NCBI RefSeq assembly: GCF_000993805.1
Contig: NZ_CP009961.1
Span: 1,547,989-1,611,988 of the forward strand
Source: Thermofilum uzonense
GTDB taxonomy: Archaea; Thermoproteota; Thermoprotei; Thermofilales; Thermofilaceae
DNA length: 64,000 nt
Direction of reading: 5' to 3'
Part shown: positions 42,993 to 52,841 of the stretch, piece by piece
How positions within the stretch are numbered: position 1 is the stretch's first letter
How the letters are laid out: every line of letters begins with the position of its first letter
The notes under the pieces: generated by a model
Database searches by the model: none
What the model was told of the DNA's origin: nothing
Seen by the model: the letters and a program-made list of their open reading frames with translations, nothing else
Program-made: the position numbers and the translations under genes

Positions 42993-45900
42993 TTAGTTAT
43001 TCTGCTCCATGTTCTCTGTGCTCCTCTTTTCCTCCTCCAAGATAAGTCCAAGGAGGTAGATAGTTCTCACATAGGAATCGGCTAAGGCTATGGAAGCATC
43101 ATCTAGGAAGCGGGTGCCTCTAGAGTGATCCCTGTAAAGCCTCTTACCCAGCCAGTTTCTACTGTTAGCTAGTTCTCTCTCAACGTCAGCTAGACTAACC
43201 GAGCTGTTTATGCCAAGCTTCGCCTTGACGTTTTCTGGAAGGTTGCTTATCACATGCTCGAGACCCGTAACCTCTACACCCAGGTACTGCTCTGCAGTTT
43301 TCCTTGTATCCTTGACCAGTTTCATCTGTATTAGACCGCTTAGAAGCGCAGCGTGGTATGTCAATCCGAGCATGTGCATTTCCTCCCTGAGCCTCTCAAT
43401 ATCGAACACCAGTATTTTGAAGCCGTTGTTCAATGAATCCTGCAGTCTTCGCACCACCTCTCCCTCACCTTGCACCGTGTAAAACTCTTTCGTTATCTTC
43501 TCAACTATAACCTCTTCACCGTTGAAGAAGGCTAGATAGCCGTATACGATGTCACCCTTCTCGTCGAGTGGGACAAGGAGCAAATCCAAGGATGCTAGCT
43601 TAAGGTGCTTTCCAGGCTTCGGCACGTATAACTCCTTGCCCTTCAGAGATATAGCGATCTTGTCAGAGAGCAATATGTACCCGACAACCTTTTTTGCAAG
43701 CTCCTTCGCTACGTTCCACCGACCACCAAGTCCAATCCATTCTATATGTGCCTCCTCGTCCCTAGCTAGCAAGAGAACCTCGCTTAGCTGGCTAGGAGTG
43801 AATAGCTCTAGCTCGCGATATATCTCGCCCCAATCCATTTTCTCGACTAGTCCTGCACACTCCTCCTCCCACAAGACGAGTGTTTTCCTGCCTCCTAGGC
43901 TTGAAAGCGAATAGGAGAAAGTAAAAAGGGGAAGCCTGTACTTCTCTCGAAGGAAAACCATAAGGAATGCTAGCCCCAGCCTTATCCGCCGAAGATCCTC
44001 ACCATGGTCTAGCTCGATTAACCGGCCATAAGTGTAGTCCTGATACTTACCGGCTGTAAGGGCTGGTATCTCGACAACCCTCCTATCTTTCACTATTATC
44101 GTCCCAGCCTCTGTCTCGACGGGCCTCCCGTGCTCCCGCTCTACTATCCACACCGTTTTCCACGGATACTTGTGGTACATTCCAAAACCGCTTGTGGGCG
44201 GTATCACGTTGCTTATAGCTTCGCTGAGGAGCCTCCCCCTCAAATAATCGTAGAAGAGGCTAGCCCTTTCACCCCACTTAGCCTTTATTTTCTTATACTC
44301 TTCTATTGCATAGGTGAAGGGTTCGAATCTGTAGAGGATATTCTCGCTAAGTGGCTGCACGACGACTTTTCGGACAGCTCTTCCGGCTTCTCCACCCTTT
44401 TGAATAGACGTTACCACGCCGTCGGAAGAGTAGTCTATACAACCAACTTGGAACTTCTCGACTAGGTCTGAGAAAGATATATCCTCCAGGAATTTCTCGC
44501 TCTCTTCGTCAACGTATACACGTTTAATACCGTAGGGAGGAGCAAACTCGTAAAAATTGATATTGTACCATGTGCGTTCACCCTTCTTTGTTAACTGCCC
44601 TTTAAGGTAGAGTCCAAGTTTTTCTAGAAATTCAGCCTCACTTTGGTTCAGCCTTTGACCACTTTTTACCTTGAAAAGCGAGTAGAATAGGAAGCCATAC
44701 CTATTATCAGGGTTTACAAGGGTGATCTCCGGTGGGCTGTCAATCCACTCTCTCAAGACATCTACGCCTCGACTCAATAGCTCTCTATCCCATCTTGAGC
44801 CAGGGAAAATAACTGTCTCAGTATAAGGTATTGTTTCTCGTCTGCCCTTCCTCCCATTCCTCTGGCGAAACTCTCTTACGTCATCTGGGAGACCTACATG
44901 GACAACCCTCGCGATCAAACCTATGTCTATACCCTGCGTGAGAGTTCTAGGTGAAATGATTACCTTGATTTTCCCTTGTCTAGTGAGGTCTTCAATAGTC
45001 TGTCTCTTCTCCTTGCTTACGAGATGGTGGTGGGAAGCAACCAGCTCTTTTTTCTCGTCAGGGAGGAGCTCTCTCAGCTTGCGATATAACTCCTCGGCAC
45101 GGTTAATGCTGCGTGTAAAGACTAAGGTCACGTACTCGTCATCTATATAATGCTTAATGATATCCACTGGGTCGACGCGCGGAGGGTGTGTTTCAACGCC
45201 GTAGGTCTGGAGTGCGTCCAAAACCTTATAGATGTTCCTTCTGAACTTCTCATAGTCTTCCATTGCTTCAATGATTTCTTTGTTACCCGACTGTATCAAC
45301 AAGCTCTTGTAGTCTCGTAGGTTGTTCCAGTAATCCTTTAAGTTCCTTCCGAGAACGATATAATATCTGTCTTCACGCCTAAAGGCCGTTCCATCCACAA
45401 TGCTGCATTCGCGACCTGTATACTCCCTGAGAACGGAGCACATATCCTCAGGGTTTGAGAGAGTCGCGGTCAACACAGCTACCTGTATCCCCTCTCGTAG
45501 CGAAGCGATTATCCTGACTAATGCCAGTAAGAGTGAGAGTTCACGCGGGCTATAGAAATCAACCTCATCGAGAACAAGGAGATTTAACTCATTCAGAAAG
45601 CCTAATAGGAGTGAGCTTGAAGGCTTCGACGCCACCCTCTTTATATCCATAAGAAGGAAAGCAGGGTTAGTTACAACTATATCTGAGGCCCGTATCTCGC
45701 TCTTAACCTGGGGGTAACTCTTCCCCTCCCTCTTAGACCGTGAAGTGGAGTCAACTTGGGATATCTTAAGCCCGAGAGCCCGGCAGTACTCTGACAGCCT
45801 TGACAGCTGGTCATATGATAGAGCAAGGGTCGGATAAACTGCCAAAACCTTCTTGTGATGCGTGGCAGCGTAAAGCCACCAGGCCTCTGTCTTACCGCTC

Positions 45901-46130
45901 CCGGTTCCTGACTTCAACACGATGTTTTTCCCTCCTACGAGCTCCTGGTACGCCATGTACTGATGCTTGTACAGTCTCTTATCGAGGAGATAGTCGAGGC
46001 GAGGGCTACTGGGAGAAGCCTTAAGGATTTCTCGAAACGTTACCTCTGCCTTCTCCGGCTCTATTCCTCCCTCAACATATGCGTAAAACTCAAGTCCTAG
46101 CCTCTTTAATAGTTCACCGGTATCCAGCAT
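42993..46130 (-). CDS. Large DEAD-box superfamily 2 helicase with uncharacterised C-terminal half
   Basis: 1045 residues. Motifs: Walker A KSGTGSGKTEAW, Ia YPTLALSYDQ, II LLVLDEVDFYS (DEVD), III TATLSN, then the second RecA lobe with VTLVFTRSINRAEELYRKL, IISPRTLTQGIDIG and VGLPDDVREFRQRNGRKGRRE (motif VI). The helicase core ends near residue 450. The next 400 residues are unknown; a late block (DLLLVPLDEKGDIVYGYLAF and FKILVFDIERLREEMHMLG) faintly recalls a ribonuclease-H/exonuclease fold without its acidic residues. The closest formal group is the YprA-like/Hrq1 type, but no Cys zinc cluster is visible. Probably DNA repair; substrate unknown. Confidence 0.8.
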   Translation of the reverse strand: MLDTGELLKRLGLEFYAYVEGGIEPEKAEVTFREILKASPSSPRLDYLLDKRLYKHQYMAYQELVGGKNIVLKSGTGSGKTEAWWLYAATHHKKVLAVYPTLALSYDQLSRLSEYCRALGLKISQVDSTSRSKREGKSYPQVKSEIRASDIVVTNPAFLLMDIKRVASKPSSSLLLGFLNELNLLVLDEVDFYSPRELSLLLALVRIIASLREGIQVAVLTATLSNPEDMCSVLREYTGRECSIVDGTAFRREDRYYIVLGRNLKDYWNNLRDYKSLLIQSGNKEIIEAMEDYEKFRRNIYKVLDALQTYGVETHPPRVDPVDIIKHYIDDEYVTLVFTRSINRAEELYRKLRELLPDEKKELVASHHHLVSKEKRQTIEDLTRQGKIKVIISPRTLTQGIDIGLIARVVHVGLPDDVREFRQRNGRKGRRETIPYTETVIFPGSRWDRELLSRGVDVLREWIDSPPEITLVNPDNRYGFLFYSLFKVKSGQRLNQSEAEFLEKLGLYLKGQLTKKGERTWYNINFYEFAPPYGIKRVYVDEESEKFLEDISFSDLVEKFQVGCIDYSSDGVVTSIQKGGEAGRAVRKVVVQPLSENILYRFEPFTYAIEEYKKIKAKWGERASLFYDYLRGRLLSEAISNVIPPTSGFGMYHKYPWKTVWIVEREHGRPVETEAGTIIVKDRRVVEIPALTAGKYQDYTYGRLIELDHGEDLRRIRLGLAFLMVFLREKYRLPLFTFSYSLSSLGGRKTLVLWEEECAGLVEKMDWGEIYRELELFTPSQLSEVLLLARDEEAHIEWIGLGGRWNVAKELAKKVVGYILLSDKIAISLKGKELYVPKPGKHLKLASLDLLLVPLDEKGDIVYGYLAFFNGEEVIVEKITKEFYTVQGEGEVVRRLQDSLNNGFKILVFDIERLREEMHMLGLTYHAALLSGLIQMKLVKDTRKTAEQYLGVEVTGLEHVISNLPENVKAKLGINSSVSLADVERELANSRNWLGKRLYRDHSRGTRFLDDASIALADSYVRTIYLLGLILEEEKRSTENMEQNN

Positions 46131-46260
46131 ATTTCTCCTACGCCCAATAGCGAAATACTTGAGGGGTTAACCGCTAAAAAGCTTTGAGTCAACACCCTGT
46201 TTAACTTTTCCATGGTATAGAGAAGAAGCTTAATCGAGCAAGCTGTGGTAAAACCTATAA

Positions 46261-46947
46261 GTGCGTAGTGATTTCTTCTCTGTGCACCCTGTAATTGACT
46301 GGCTGTTAAATATAGCTAGCGGGGTCGGAGGCTATCTTGGAATATTTGTAGTTTCGATACTTGGGAATTTCATCCCATTCATACCCATACCGTATTTAAT
46401 TGCTGTGTACCTCTATGCAGCCCTGATACCCGGCTCGAATCCCCTACTAGTCGGGATTATCAGTGGTGTGGGCGGGGGCGTTGGAAAGCTGATAGTCTAT
46501 CTAGTGAGCAGGGGGGCTTCACGCGTAGTGCTTTCAGAAGATACCCGTGAGAGATACAACAAACTTTCTAAGATGCTTGGGAACTGGGGTATGCTGGCAG
46601 TCTTCTTATTTGCCGCTACTCCGAGTCCCGACGATGCAATAGTGATCCCGCTAGGACTGATGGGCTACAGTCCACTTAAGTTCTTCATCGGAATAACCGC
46701 TGGGAAAATACTCATAAGTATAGCGACTGCTTACAGCGGACGCATAGTGGCGCAAATGACTGGTGGGATGTTCTGGTACGAGCTTCTAGTCTCTATTGTT
46801 CTATTCATCGCTGTAATGCTGATTATTTCACTACTAGACTGGGAGGGTATCCTAACTCTTCTAGGCGAAAAGGGTCTAAAGGGGCTAAGGGATGAAATTA
46901 GCAAGAAAGGACTAGCTGGAGTTCTCTTAGCCAGGCGCAATAAGTAG
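46261..46947 (+). CDS. VTT-domain (DedA-like/SNARE-associated) membrane protein
   Basis: 228 residues from a GTG. Five or six hydrophobic segments, with the VTT/DedA pattern: FIPFIPIPYLIAVYLYAALIPGSNPLLVGIISGVGGGVGKLIVYLVSR, then FLFAATPSPDDAIVIPLGLMGYSPLKFFIGITAGKIL, the re-entrant-loop region with proline and aspartate. Members scramble or export lipids and polyprenyl phosphates. The 30-residue C-terminal tail (GEKGLKGLRDEISKKGLAG) is basic and cytosolic. Confidence 0.85.
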   Translation: MRSDFFSVHPVIDWLLNIASGVGGYLGIFVVSILGNFIPFIPIPYLIAVYLYAALIPGSNPLLVGIISGVGGGVGKLIVYLVSRGASRVVLSEDTRERYNKLSKMLGNWGMLAVFLFAATPSPDDAIVIPLGLMGYSPLKFFIGITAGKILISIATAYSGRIVAQMTGGMFWYELLVSIVLFIAVMLIISLLDWEGILTLLGEKGLKGLRDEISKKGLAGVLLARRNK

Positions 46948-46971
46948 CGAAGCTCAATACTCTTCCTCAAT

Positions 46972-47520
46972 TTACCTTTTAGTGACGGTGACCAAGGTAT
47001 ATCCATCCTTGAACTCAGTACTTGTACGTACCTTTACATTCCACAGTTTGGCAAAGATGCCAGCCAGCACCCCTCTTAGAAAATTGTTGGTGGGTTTTTC
47101 ACCGTTGAGAATTGCTGACTCACTCTCGAAGTCATTGTAAAGTTTTGCGACCAGCCTACCCTCCTGGGGTGAGTACTCTACTATCTCAGCTACTCCCCAA
47201 CCGGTTGTAACAGAGATGATCATGGGGAGCAAGAATATTATTTTGTCATTCGGTATTCCCACCTTCTGATACCTCTCTGCAACTTTTTCCCCGTAAGCTA
47301 AGCCGAACCAGTAGACGAACTCTTGGGCGAGCTTCTCTCCCATTAGGTTTGAAGCCGTTTTGATCATATAGGATGGGAAGGCCTCCACGTCCATCAGTAT
47401 CCATCTTCTTCCTCCAAGGATTATTTTACCGTCCTCGTTTGTAAGCACAGGGTAATCCTTCAGCTGGTCTATCTGTTTTATCGCCTCTAAGTATTTCATT
47501 CTTAAGCTCCTAGCCTCCAT
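46972..47520 (-). CDS. V4R-domain-like protein
   Basis: 182 residues from an ATG; a second Met lies 18 bp further. The region GRRWILMDVEAFPSYMIKTASNLMGEKLAQEFVYWFGLAYGEKVAE followed by PMIISVTTGWGVAEIVEYSPQEGRLVAKLYNDFES matches the V4R (4-vinyl-reductase) pattern, a small ligand-binding domain related to the Bet3 trafficking fold. Archaeal single-domain copies are uncharacterised. It has no DNA-binding extension. Convergent with the VTT gene. Confidence 0.6.
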   Translation of the reverse strand: MEARSLRMKYLEAIKQIDQLKDYPVLTNEDGKIILGGRRWILMDVEAFPSYMIKTASNLMGEKLAQEFVYWFGLAYGEKVAERYQKVGIPNDKIIFLLPMIISVTTGWGVAEIVEYSPQEGRLVAKLYNDFESESAILNGEKPTNNFLRGVLAGIFAKLWNVKVRTSTEFKDGYTLVTVTKR

Positions 47521-47641
47521 GTTTTTACCGGCTTGCCCACGTTTGATACTATATAAGCATTTATTTTCAATATTTGTTATCGATTTTTTCTAGGAAGAGG
47601 GTAAGATGTAAGTATTTATATTCAGTGTCGTAAAATTTCTC

Positions 47642-48529
47642 GTGACAGTGTACGCTCTCGAGAATTCTAACGGTATCGCGGCCGGCATAGCTAGGGGTAT
47701 AGGCGACAAGCTCGTACAGCTAGAATATAAGATTTTTCCTGACGGTGAGAGCTATGTAAGAGTCCCCCAAAAGCCAGAAGGCGTGGCGATTCTCGTCGCT
47801 TCTCTCTACCCGAACCCTGACAAGAGGATTTTCGAGCTACTAATGAGCGTCGAGGCTATCAAGGCGTTGAGTAACGAGCCTCTGATAGCTGTAGTCCCCT
47901 ATATGGCTTATGCACGCCAGGATAAGAGATTCCTTGAAGGGGAGCCGATAAGCATAAGGGTTATCCTCAAGTCGCTTGAAACTCTTGGACTCGATGGTCT
48001 CGTCGTAGTAGATATTCATAAACCTTCCGTGCTCTCAGAGTATACTTCTATTCCATCGAGAAATGTCTTCATAGACAGGTTGATTGCGGAATACTTCCAC
48101 CCTAAGATGAGGAACTCCGTCGTCCTTGCACCCGACGTTGGGGCCCTAGAGCGCGCCAAGAGAGTGGCAGCACACCTTGACGCGGAGTACGACTATCTCG
48201 TCAAGGAGCGTGACAGGGTCACGGGTGAGGTGAAAGCTATGCCTAAAAATCTCACCGTGGAGGAGAGAACCGTCTTGATAGTTGACGACATAATAAGCAC
48301 AGGAGGGACAATGGCTCTTGCTGCCAGGACTGTTCTCTCCCAGGGAGCGGAAAAAGTCTATGCCGCTTGTACGCATGCTGTAATGGTGAGAGGGGCTCTT
48401 GACTTACTCATATCCTCTGGTATAAGCGAGGTGGCAGCCACCGACACTGTGCCGTCCCCCGTGTCTAAGATCTCTGTCGTTCCAGCTGCTGTGGAGGAGT
48501 TAAGATCCCTTCTTGAAGAACTCCTGTAG
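47642..48529 (+). CDS. prs: Ribose-phosphate pyrophosphokinase (PRPP synthetase)
   Basis: 295 residues from a GTG with AT-rich promoter sequence just upstream. Family motifs are FPDGESYVRVP, VVPYMAYARQDKRFLEGEPISIRVILKSLE, VLAPDVGALERAKRVA (flavin-like phosphate site) and the PRPP loop VLIVDDIISTGGTMALAA. It makes PRPP from ribose-5-phosphate and ATP for nucleotides, tryptophan and histidine. The 3' end overlaps the convergent herA gene by 30 nt. Confidence 0.96.
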   Translation: MTVYALENSNGIAAGIARGIGDKLVQLEYKIFPDGESYVRVPQKPEGVAILVASLYPNPDKRIFELLMSVEAIKALSNEPLIAVVPYMAYARQDKRFLEGEPISIRVILKSLETLGLDGLVVVDIHKPSVLSEYTSIPSRNVFIDRLIAEYFHPKMRNSVVLAPDVGALERAKRVAAHLDAEYDYLVKERDRVTGEVKAMPKNLTVEERTVLIVDDIISTGGTMALAARTVLSQGAEKVYAACTHAVMVRGALDLLISSGISEVAATDTVPSPVSKISVVPAAVEELRSLLEELL

Positions 48530-50203
48530 ATCAGCGTTCTTTTTCTTAGACTCTTCCACACCTTCCCTCTTGTGTGCATCTTCTCTTGAAACGAGGAACC
48601 TGGTAATGTCTATGAAATCTTGAGGTTCGCTCCAGGCTGTGCTCCAATCCACATCTTTACCGCCTAGCTCGGTCTTGTAGAGGTCGGCGAAGCTGTAAAT
48701 GTTTACTATTGCCGGGAAGGGGGCGGCAGCACCCGATACGAGTGCTTGTCCAACACTTAGGCTGGACAGGCCTTGAACAAGCTCTCCGACTATATCCTCC
48801 ACGCTACTCATTATATGTCTCTGGTCCTCTGGGTTTGATGTTCTTAACGCAATTAGTGTACCACACTGAGCTAGCAGCGTTGGGCTTAGTTCTCTAGGCC
48901 TCTGGCTTACGACTCCCAGTCCCACTCCGAACTTTCTGCCTTCTTTTGCAATCTTCTCGATTATCTGCTTGGAAGGTACTTCTCGATCCTTAGGAGCGTA
49001 TATATGTGCCTCCTCGAGTATAACTAAGATTGGGAGCACGCGCCCTGCCTGTACGTGGGCTGAGGCAACTCTCCATAAAGCCCTCAGTATCGTTGCAACA
49101 GTAGTAGTCTGGATCTCGCTTGGAAGCCCGCCAAGAGCTATAATCGTGGCCCCCTCGCTGAAGAGGGACTGGTAAATCTGAGCATATGCTCTTATGCTCT
49201 TGGAAGGCTCGTCTCCGGGAGTTCTTTTGTAAAGCTCCTCGGAAAGGACGGGAGATGTGATGAACTTTAACTCGGGGTCCTCTATAAGGCTTGCTATCTT
49301 CAACTTGAGGTCTATGGCAGAGTCATCTCTCGTCTTATCTCCACCTATACTGCTTAGCAGCTCCTGAGCCGTAAAGTGCAAGGGGTCATTCGGGGTAGCA
49401 AGGCTCCATTTTTGGCGTCTTAGCTTAAGCAATGCATCGCGGAGGTACAAGAGCTGTTTTGTTGCCCTGCTGTCAAGCTTGAGGATTTCTGCTATTTCTT
49501 CGAAGCCCAGTGTCCACAAGGGTACTTCTAGTGGTGAAGGCTCTATGCCGTACCTAACCTTCAGCATTTCAAGCATCTGGCCACTTGGAGAATATACTCG
49601 CACCTTTCCTGGGAAGAGATTTGTAAGAGGGATGTACTCGCTGTGGGTATCTATTACTAGGAGCCTTGGATGCTTATACCTCTCTAGAATTCTCGAAACC
49701 AAAACAGCAACCGTGTTAGACTTTCCTGAGCCAGTCATAGCGAGTATTGAAAAGTGTCGTGAGACAAGCATGTTGAGGTCAAGCGTAAAGCTAACTTCTA
49801 ATGCTGACGCGAGACGTCCTATGTCCAGGTCAAATTTTGAAAGCAGACCGGCTAGTTCTTCAGTATCCGCGGTATATATCCTCTCACCGGGAGCCGGTAA
49901 GCTTTCAACGCCCTTGATGAGCTTGCCGTTGCGAGCATAGCCGATAACGATGGCCGTTACCTCGTTACGTGTAACCGTGATGTCTTCGTAGCCTTCGAGT
50001 TCCTCTATGAGCTTCCCCCTCCTATATAATTCGTCGCTCAAAAGGTAACCTGTAATAAGAGCATAGTGTTGGACCCCTGTTGAAGACCTAAATTTGATAT
50101 ATGTACCTGGCTTAGCAATATGCCCGAAGGAGTCGTCGGGGACGGCTATTCGTAAAATATTCCTTCCGTACACGTTGACTATCTTGCCTATTTCGCGTCC
50201 CAA
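48500..50203 (-). CDS. herA: HerA DNA translocase/helicase
   Basis: 567 residues from a TTG at 50203. A HAS-barrel at the N-terminus (GREIGKIVNVYGRNILRIAV) precedes a FtsK/HerA-type ATPase: Walker A SILAMTGSGKSNTVAVLVS, Walker B VLPILVILEEAHIYAP, sensor GLGVVSQRPRELSPTLLAQC, arginine finger region RTSNPEDQRHIMSSVEDI. The hexamer pumps DNA in end resection with NurA (next gene, 46 bp upstream on the same strand). Mre11 and Rad50 are not in this window; in most archaea the four form one operon. Confidence 0.96.
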   Translation of the reverse strand: MGREIGKIVNVYGRNILRIAVPDDSFGHIAKPGTYIKFRSSTGVQHYALITGYLLSDELYRRGKLIEELEGYEDITVTRNEVTAIVIGYARNGKLIKGVESLPAPGERIYTADTEELAGLLSKFDLDIGRLASALEVSFTLDLNMLVSRHFSILAMTGSGKSNTVAVLVSRILERYKHPRLLVIDTHSEYIPLTNLFPGKVRVYSPSGQMLEMLKVRYGIEPSPLEVPLWTLGFEEIAEILKLDSRATKQLLYLRDALLKLRRQKWSLATPNDPLHFTAQELLSSIGGDKTRDDSAIDLKLKIASLIEDPELKFITSPVLSEELYKRTPGDEPSKSIRAYAQIYQSLFSEGATIIALGGLPSEIQTTTVATILRALWRVASAHVQAGRVLPILVILEEAHIYAPKDREVPSKQIIEKIAKEGRKFGVGLGVVSQRPRELSPTLLAQCGTLIALRTSNPEDQRHIMSSVEDIVGELVQGLSSLSVGQALVSGAAAPFPAIVNIYSFADLYKTELGGKDVDWSTAWSEPQDFIDITRFLVSREDAHKREGVEESKKKNADLQEFFKKGS

Positions 50204-50248
50204 CTTGCTCTACCCTAAGCGAGATAGTACATTCTCTCTTTAAAAACA

Positions 50249-51514
50249 TTAGAGTACTGTTTCGCGCCCGAGGGGTTGGAGCAATCCCCTTAGAACTCCC
50301 TGGGAGGACTGCCACATCTTATACGCTAGTGCCTCGACGAGAGTGCCGGGAATAAGGGTTTTGTGGTGGACTAATGAGAGTGGTCTGGGGTAACCTCTCT
50401 TGGGATCACTCAGTGATGCCAGCGCTGCTAAGGCGCTCTCGACTCTCTCACGGGAGGCAAGGTCATGAGGGTATGAAGCCTGGAGCACAGGCCCGTGTCT
50501 CGAAACTTTAAGGTACACTATGTCAAACTTGTTCCACCTGTAAACCAGGCTTAGAGTTTCTCGGGACGCTACAGGCTCACTAGGCGGGTTAACGGGTCTC
50601 AAGGCTTTAGGGTTTTCGCGACTTTCAAGTATTATGAATACTTTTTCCTTTCCACTCCATAGGGAGTCTAAAAGAACAGTGTCGCTGAGCCAACTCTTTA
50701 AATCCAGTATTTCTGAGAGGAACCTACTTGTACTCTCCTTTGCTACCCAAAGGGGTAAGATGTCGTTCTCTTCGACATGTTTCAAGAAGCTGCCGAGCAC
50801 TCGCAAGTAGAGGGTTGTCTCGGCGAAAAAAAGAGTATAGTCGATCAGGAAACGCTTCCCGAGCTTGTTCTCAATAAATTTATTGGAGGCAAGCTTGTCG
50901 TGAAGTTTTTCCGCAAGATCATAAATCGATGTAAATATGCTGTAAGCCGACTTATAGAATCCATGCATGCTTCTCTCTTTAACTATTCTCTCTATCCAGG
51001 TATCGACCGTTTCATCTATTATTTTGCCTGCGTCAGTGTCCTCCACTATACTCCGGAGAGTAACGTTCTCACCGGAGATTGATCTAAGCGTTTCAGAGAA
51101 TAGCTGGGAGCTTGAGCCATAAGCTGAGAGAAGTAAAGCAAGGTAACTTCCGTCAAAAATCACAGCGTCCATCTCCATCGATGAAGCCCTAAGCGCCTCC
51201 ATGATTTCTAGTGAACTCATTAAAAGGGCTGCGCGGGACTCACCATTCACCTTGGGGATTATCAAGTGTGTTAACAAGTGTTCACGTCCAGGCAGACCCT
51301 CCAAGTACTTCCTGGAAATAACGCCGAGTGATGCCACTGAAAACAAGGAGACGAAAGCCCCCTGTCTCTCGCTAATCGCGTGACTCCCGTCGATAAACCA
51401 CAGCTTCTCCAACGGTTTGCCCTCGATACTAAGTGGTTCTTCTACTCTCTCACGTGCCTCCAATAGTATCCTATCCATCTCGGCGATAAAGGAATAGTGT
51501 CGAAGCTTCTCCAT
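50249..51514 (-). CDS. nurA: NurA 5'-3' nuclease (HerA partner)
   Basis: 421 residues. The RNase-H-like fold shows the metal-binding aspartates in KLWFIDGSHAISERQGAF and DAVIFDGSYLALLL, and a C-terminal KFDIVYLKVSRHG segment. NurA sits on one face of the HerA ring and digests DNA during double-strand-break resection. It is transcribed first, herA follows, and an AT-rich promoter region lies before the ATG. Longer than the minimal 330-residue NurA, with a helical insertion near residues 160-250. Confidence 0.93.
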   Translation of the reverse strand: MEKLRHYSFIAEMDRILLEARERVEEPLSIEGKPLEKLWFIDGSHAISERQGAFVSLFSVASLGVISRKYLEGLPGREHLLTHLIIPKVNGESRAALLMSSLEIMEALRASSMEMDAVIFDGSYLALLLSAYGSSSQLFSETLRSISGENVTLRSIVEDTDAGKIIDETVDTWIERIVKERSMHGFYKSAYSIFTSIYDLAEKLHDKLASNKFIENKLGKRFLIDYTLFFAETTLYLRVLGSFLKHVEENDILPLWVAKESTSRFLSEILDLKSWLSDTVLLDSLWSGKEKVFIILESRENPKALRPVNPPSEPVASRETLSLVYRWNKFDIVYLKVSRHGPVLQASYPHDLASRERVESALAALASLSDPKRGYPRPLSLVHHKTLIPGTLVEALAYKMWQSSQGVLRGLLQPLGRETVL

Positions 51515-51606
51515 GATTTAATAACAATATACCTCCAGGGTGCTTATATTGTTACCCGTCTGTTAAACACTAAAAGTATATTTTTCACTTCGTGGTAGCG
51601 TTAACG

Positions 51607-52830
51607 ATGTCATTAGCTTTTGACCCCGTTAAGTTCCTGGTCGAGCTAGTAAGGATACCCAGTGAGTCGAGCTATCAGGGGAGCGTTATTGTGAGGAAAA
51701 ACTACCGTGAAGTCTCGGATTTAATAGAGAAGACCGCAACCGAACTCGGCTTAAGCGTTACGCGAATAGACCTTTTAGGAGGCGAGATACCAACCCTCTT
51801 GATAGGGCTTCAAAACGCTCCTAAGAGCAGGCCTAGTTTGGCTTTTGTGACTCACTACGACGTTGTTCCAGCGAAAGGTCCTTGGGAAGTCGAAGGGCTA
51901 AAGATTGATCCATATGAACCGGTGGTTAAAGGCGGGAAAGTTTACGGGAGAGGGGCAGCCGACGATAAGTCTGCGATAGCCTCAGTGCTAGATGGATTTA
52001 TGGCCTTGAAGGGTTCTGAGGATAAGCTTCGCTACAACCCGTTTCTCATCGTCACTGGAGACGAGGAGGTAGGCGGCACCGGCATTAAGGCACTCTTAGA
52101 ACAGGGATATAGATGGGACAAGGTCATTATCGTTGACTCAGGCTCAGAATACGTTTCTGTGGGAGCGAGTGGAGTAGTCCACGGCTGGATAAAGGTTAGG
52201 GGTAAATCTGGTCACGCCGGCTATCCGCACGCCGCCAGGAATGCTGTCGAAGACCTCTTAAAGCTACTTGCAGAACTTCAAGCGTTCAAGAGTATGAGGA
52301 GTGGAAAAATCTCCAGGCAGCCCTCCCCACCCGGCTCCCCAGTCCCCAAAGTGTGGGGAAGGTTCTCGGTAACCGTGGTTAAGCTGCCTGAACATGAGCC
52401 TGAGAAGCACAACAGGATCCCAGGGGAAGCTTGGGCCGGCTTTGATATGCGACTTTTACCAGAGGAGAGAATCGAGGAGGCGCTAAGCGAGCTCTACAGC
52501 TACTTCTCCTCGACTGTAGCCAAACTTGGGATAGATGCTTCCCTAGAGATCATCTCGGCCCAGCCAGGCTGGTTTGCCAAAAACAATGCGTTTGTTAATG
52601 AGGTCCTCAATGCTGCCAAGAAAGCCTACATGCAGGCAGGTTTACCGGGCGAGCCGGTCCTAGCAGCCGAGTTGGGAGGCAACGATGGAACCCACTTCGA
52701 CGTCTATGGAATGGACGTGGTCGCCTTCGGAACAATAAGGGGAGGAACAAACATCCACTCGGAAGGAGAGTTCGTCTACATTGAAGACATGACGATGTTC
52801 AAGCACTTCATGTCGAATTTACTTCTATAG
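51607..52830 (+). CDS. M20-family metallopeptidase (ArgE/DapE/carboxypeptidase type)
   Basis: 407 residues from the ATG at 51607, with TATA-like AAGTATATTTTT about 25-35 bp upstream; a GTG 15 bp further upstream is less likely. Two-zinc site residues are in THYDVVPAKGPW, GRGAADDKSAIAS, GDEEVGGTG, and a final His in GGTNIHSEGEFVY. A dimerisation domain (GKSGHAGYPHAARNAVEDL) lies inside. It hydrolyses amide bonds of small peptides or N-acyl amino acids; exact substrate unclear. The moaD-moaE fusion begins 11 bp after its stop. Confidence 0.9.
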   Translation: MSLAFDPVKFLVELVRIPSESSYQGSVIVRKNYREVSDLIEKTATELGLSVTRIDLLGGEIPTLLIGLQNAPKSRPSLAFVTHYDVVPAKGPWEVEGLKIDPYEPVVKGGKVYGRGAADDKSAIASVLDGFMALKGSEDKLRYNPFLIVTGDEEVGGTGIKALLEQGYRWDKVIIVDSGSEYVSVGASGVVHGWIKVRGKSGHAGYPHAARNAVEDLLKLLAELQAFKSMRSGKISRQPSPPGSPVPKVWGRFSVTVVKLPEHEPEKHNRIPGEAWAGFDMRLLPEERIEEALSELYSYFSSTVAKLGIDASLEIISAQPGWFAKNNAFVNEVLNAAKKAYMQAGLPGEPVLAAELGGNDGTHFDVYGMDVVAFGTIRGGTNIHSEGEFVYIEDMTMFKHFMSNLLL

Positions 52831-52841
52831 AGGGTAAAAGG

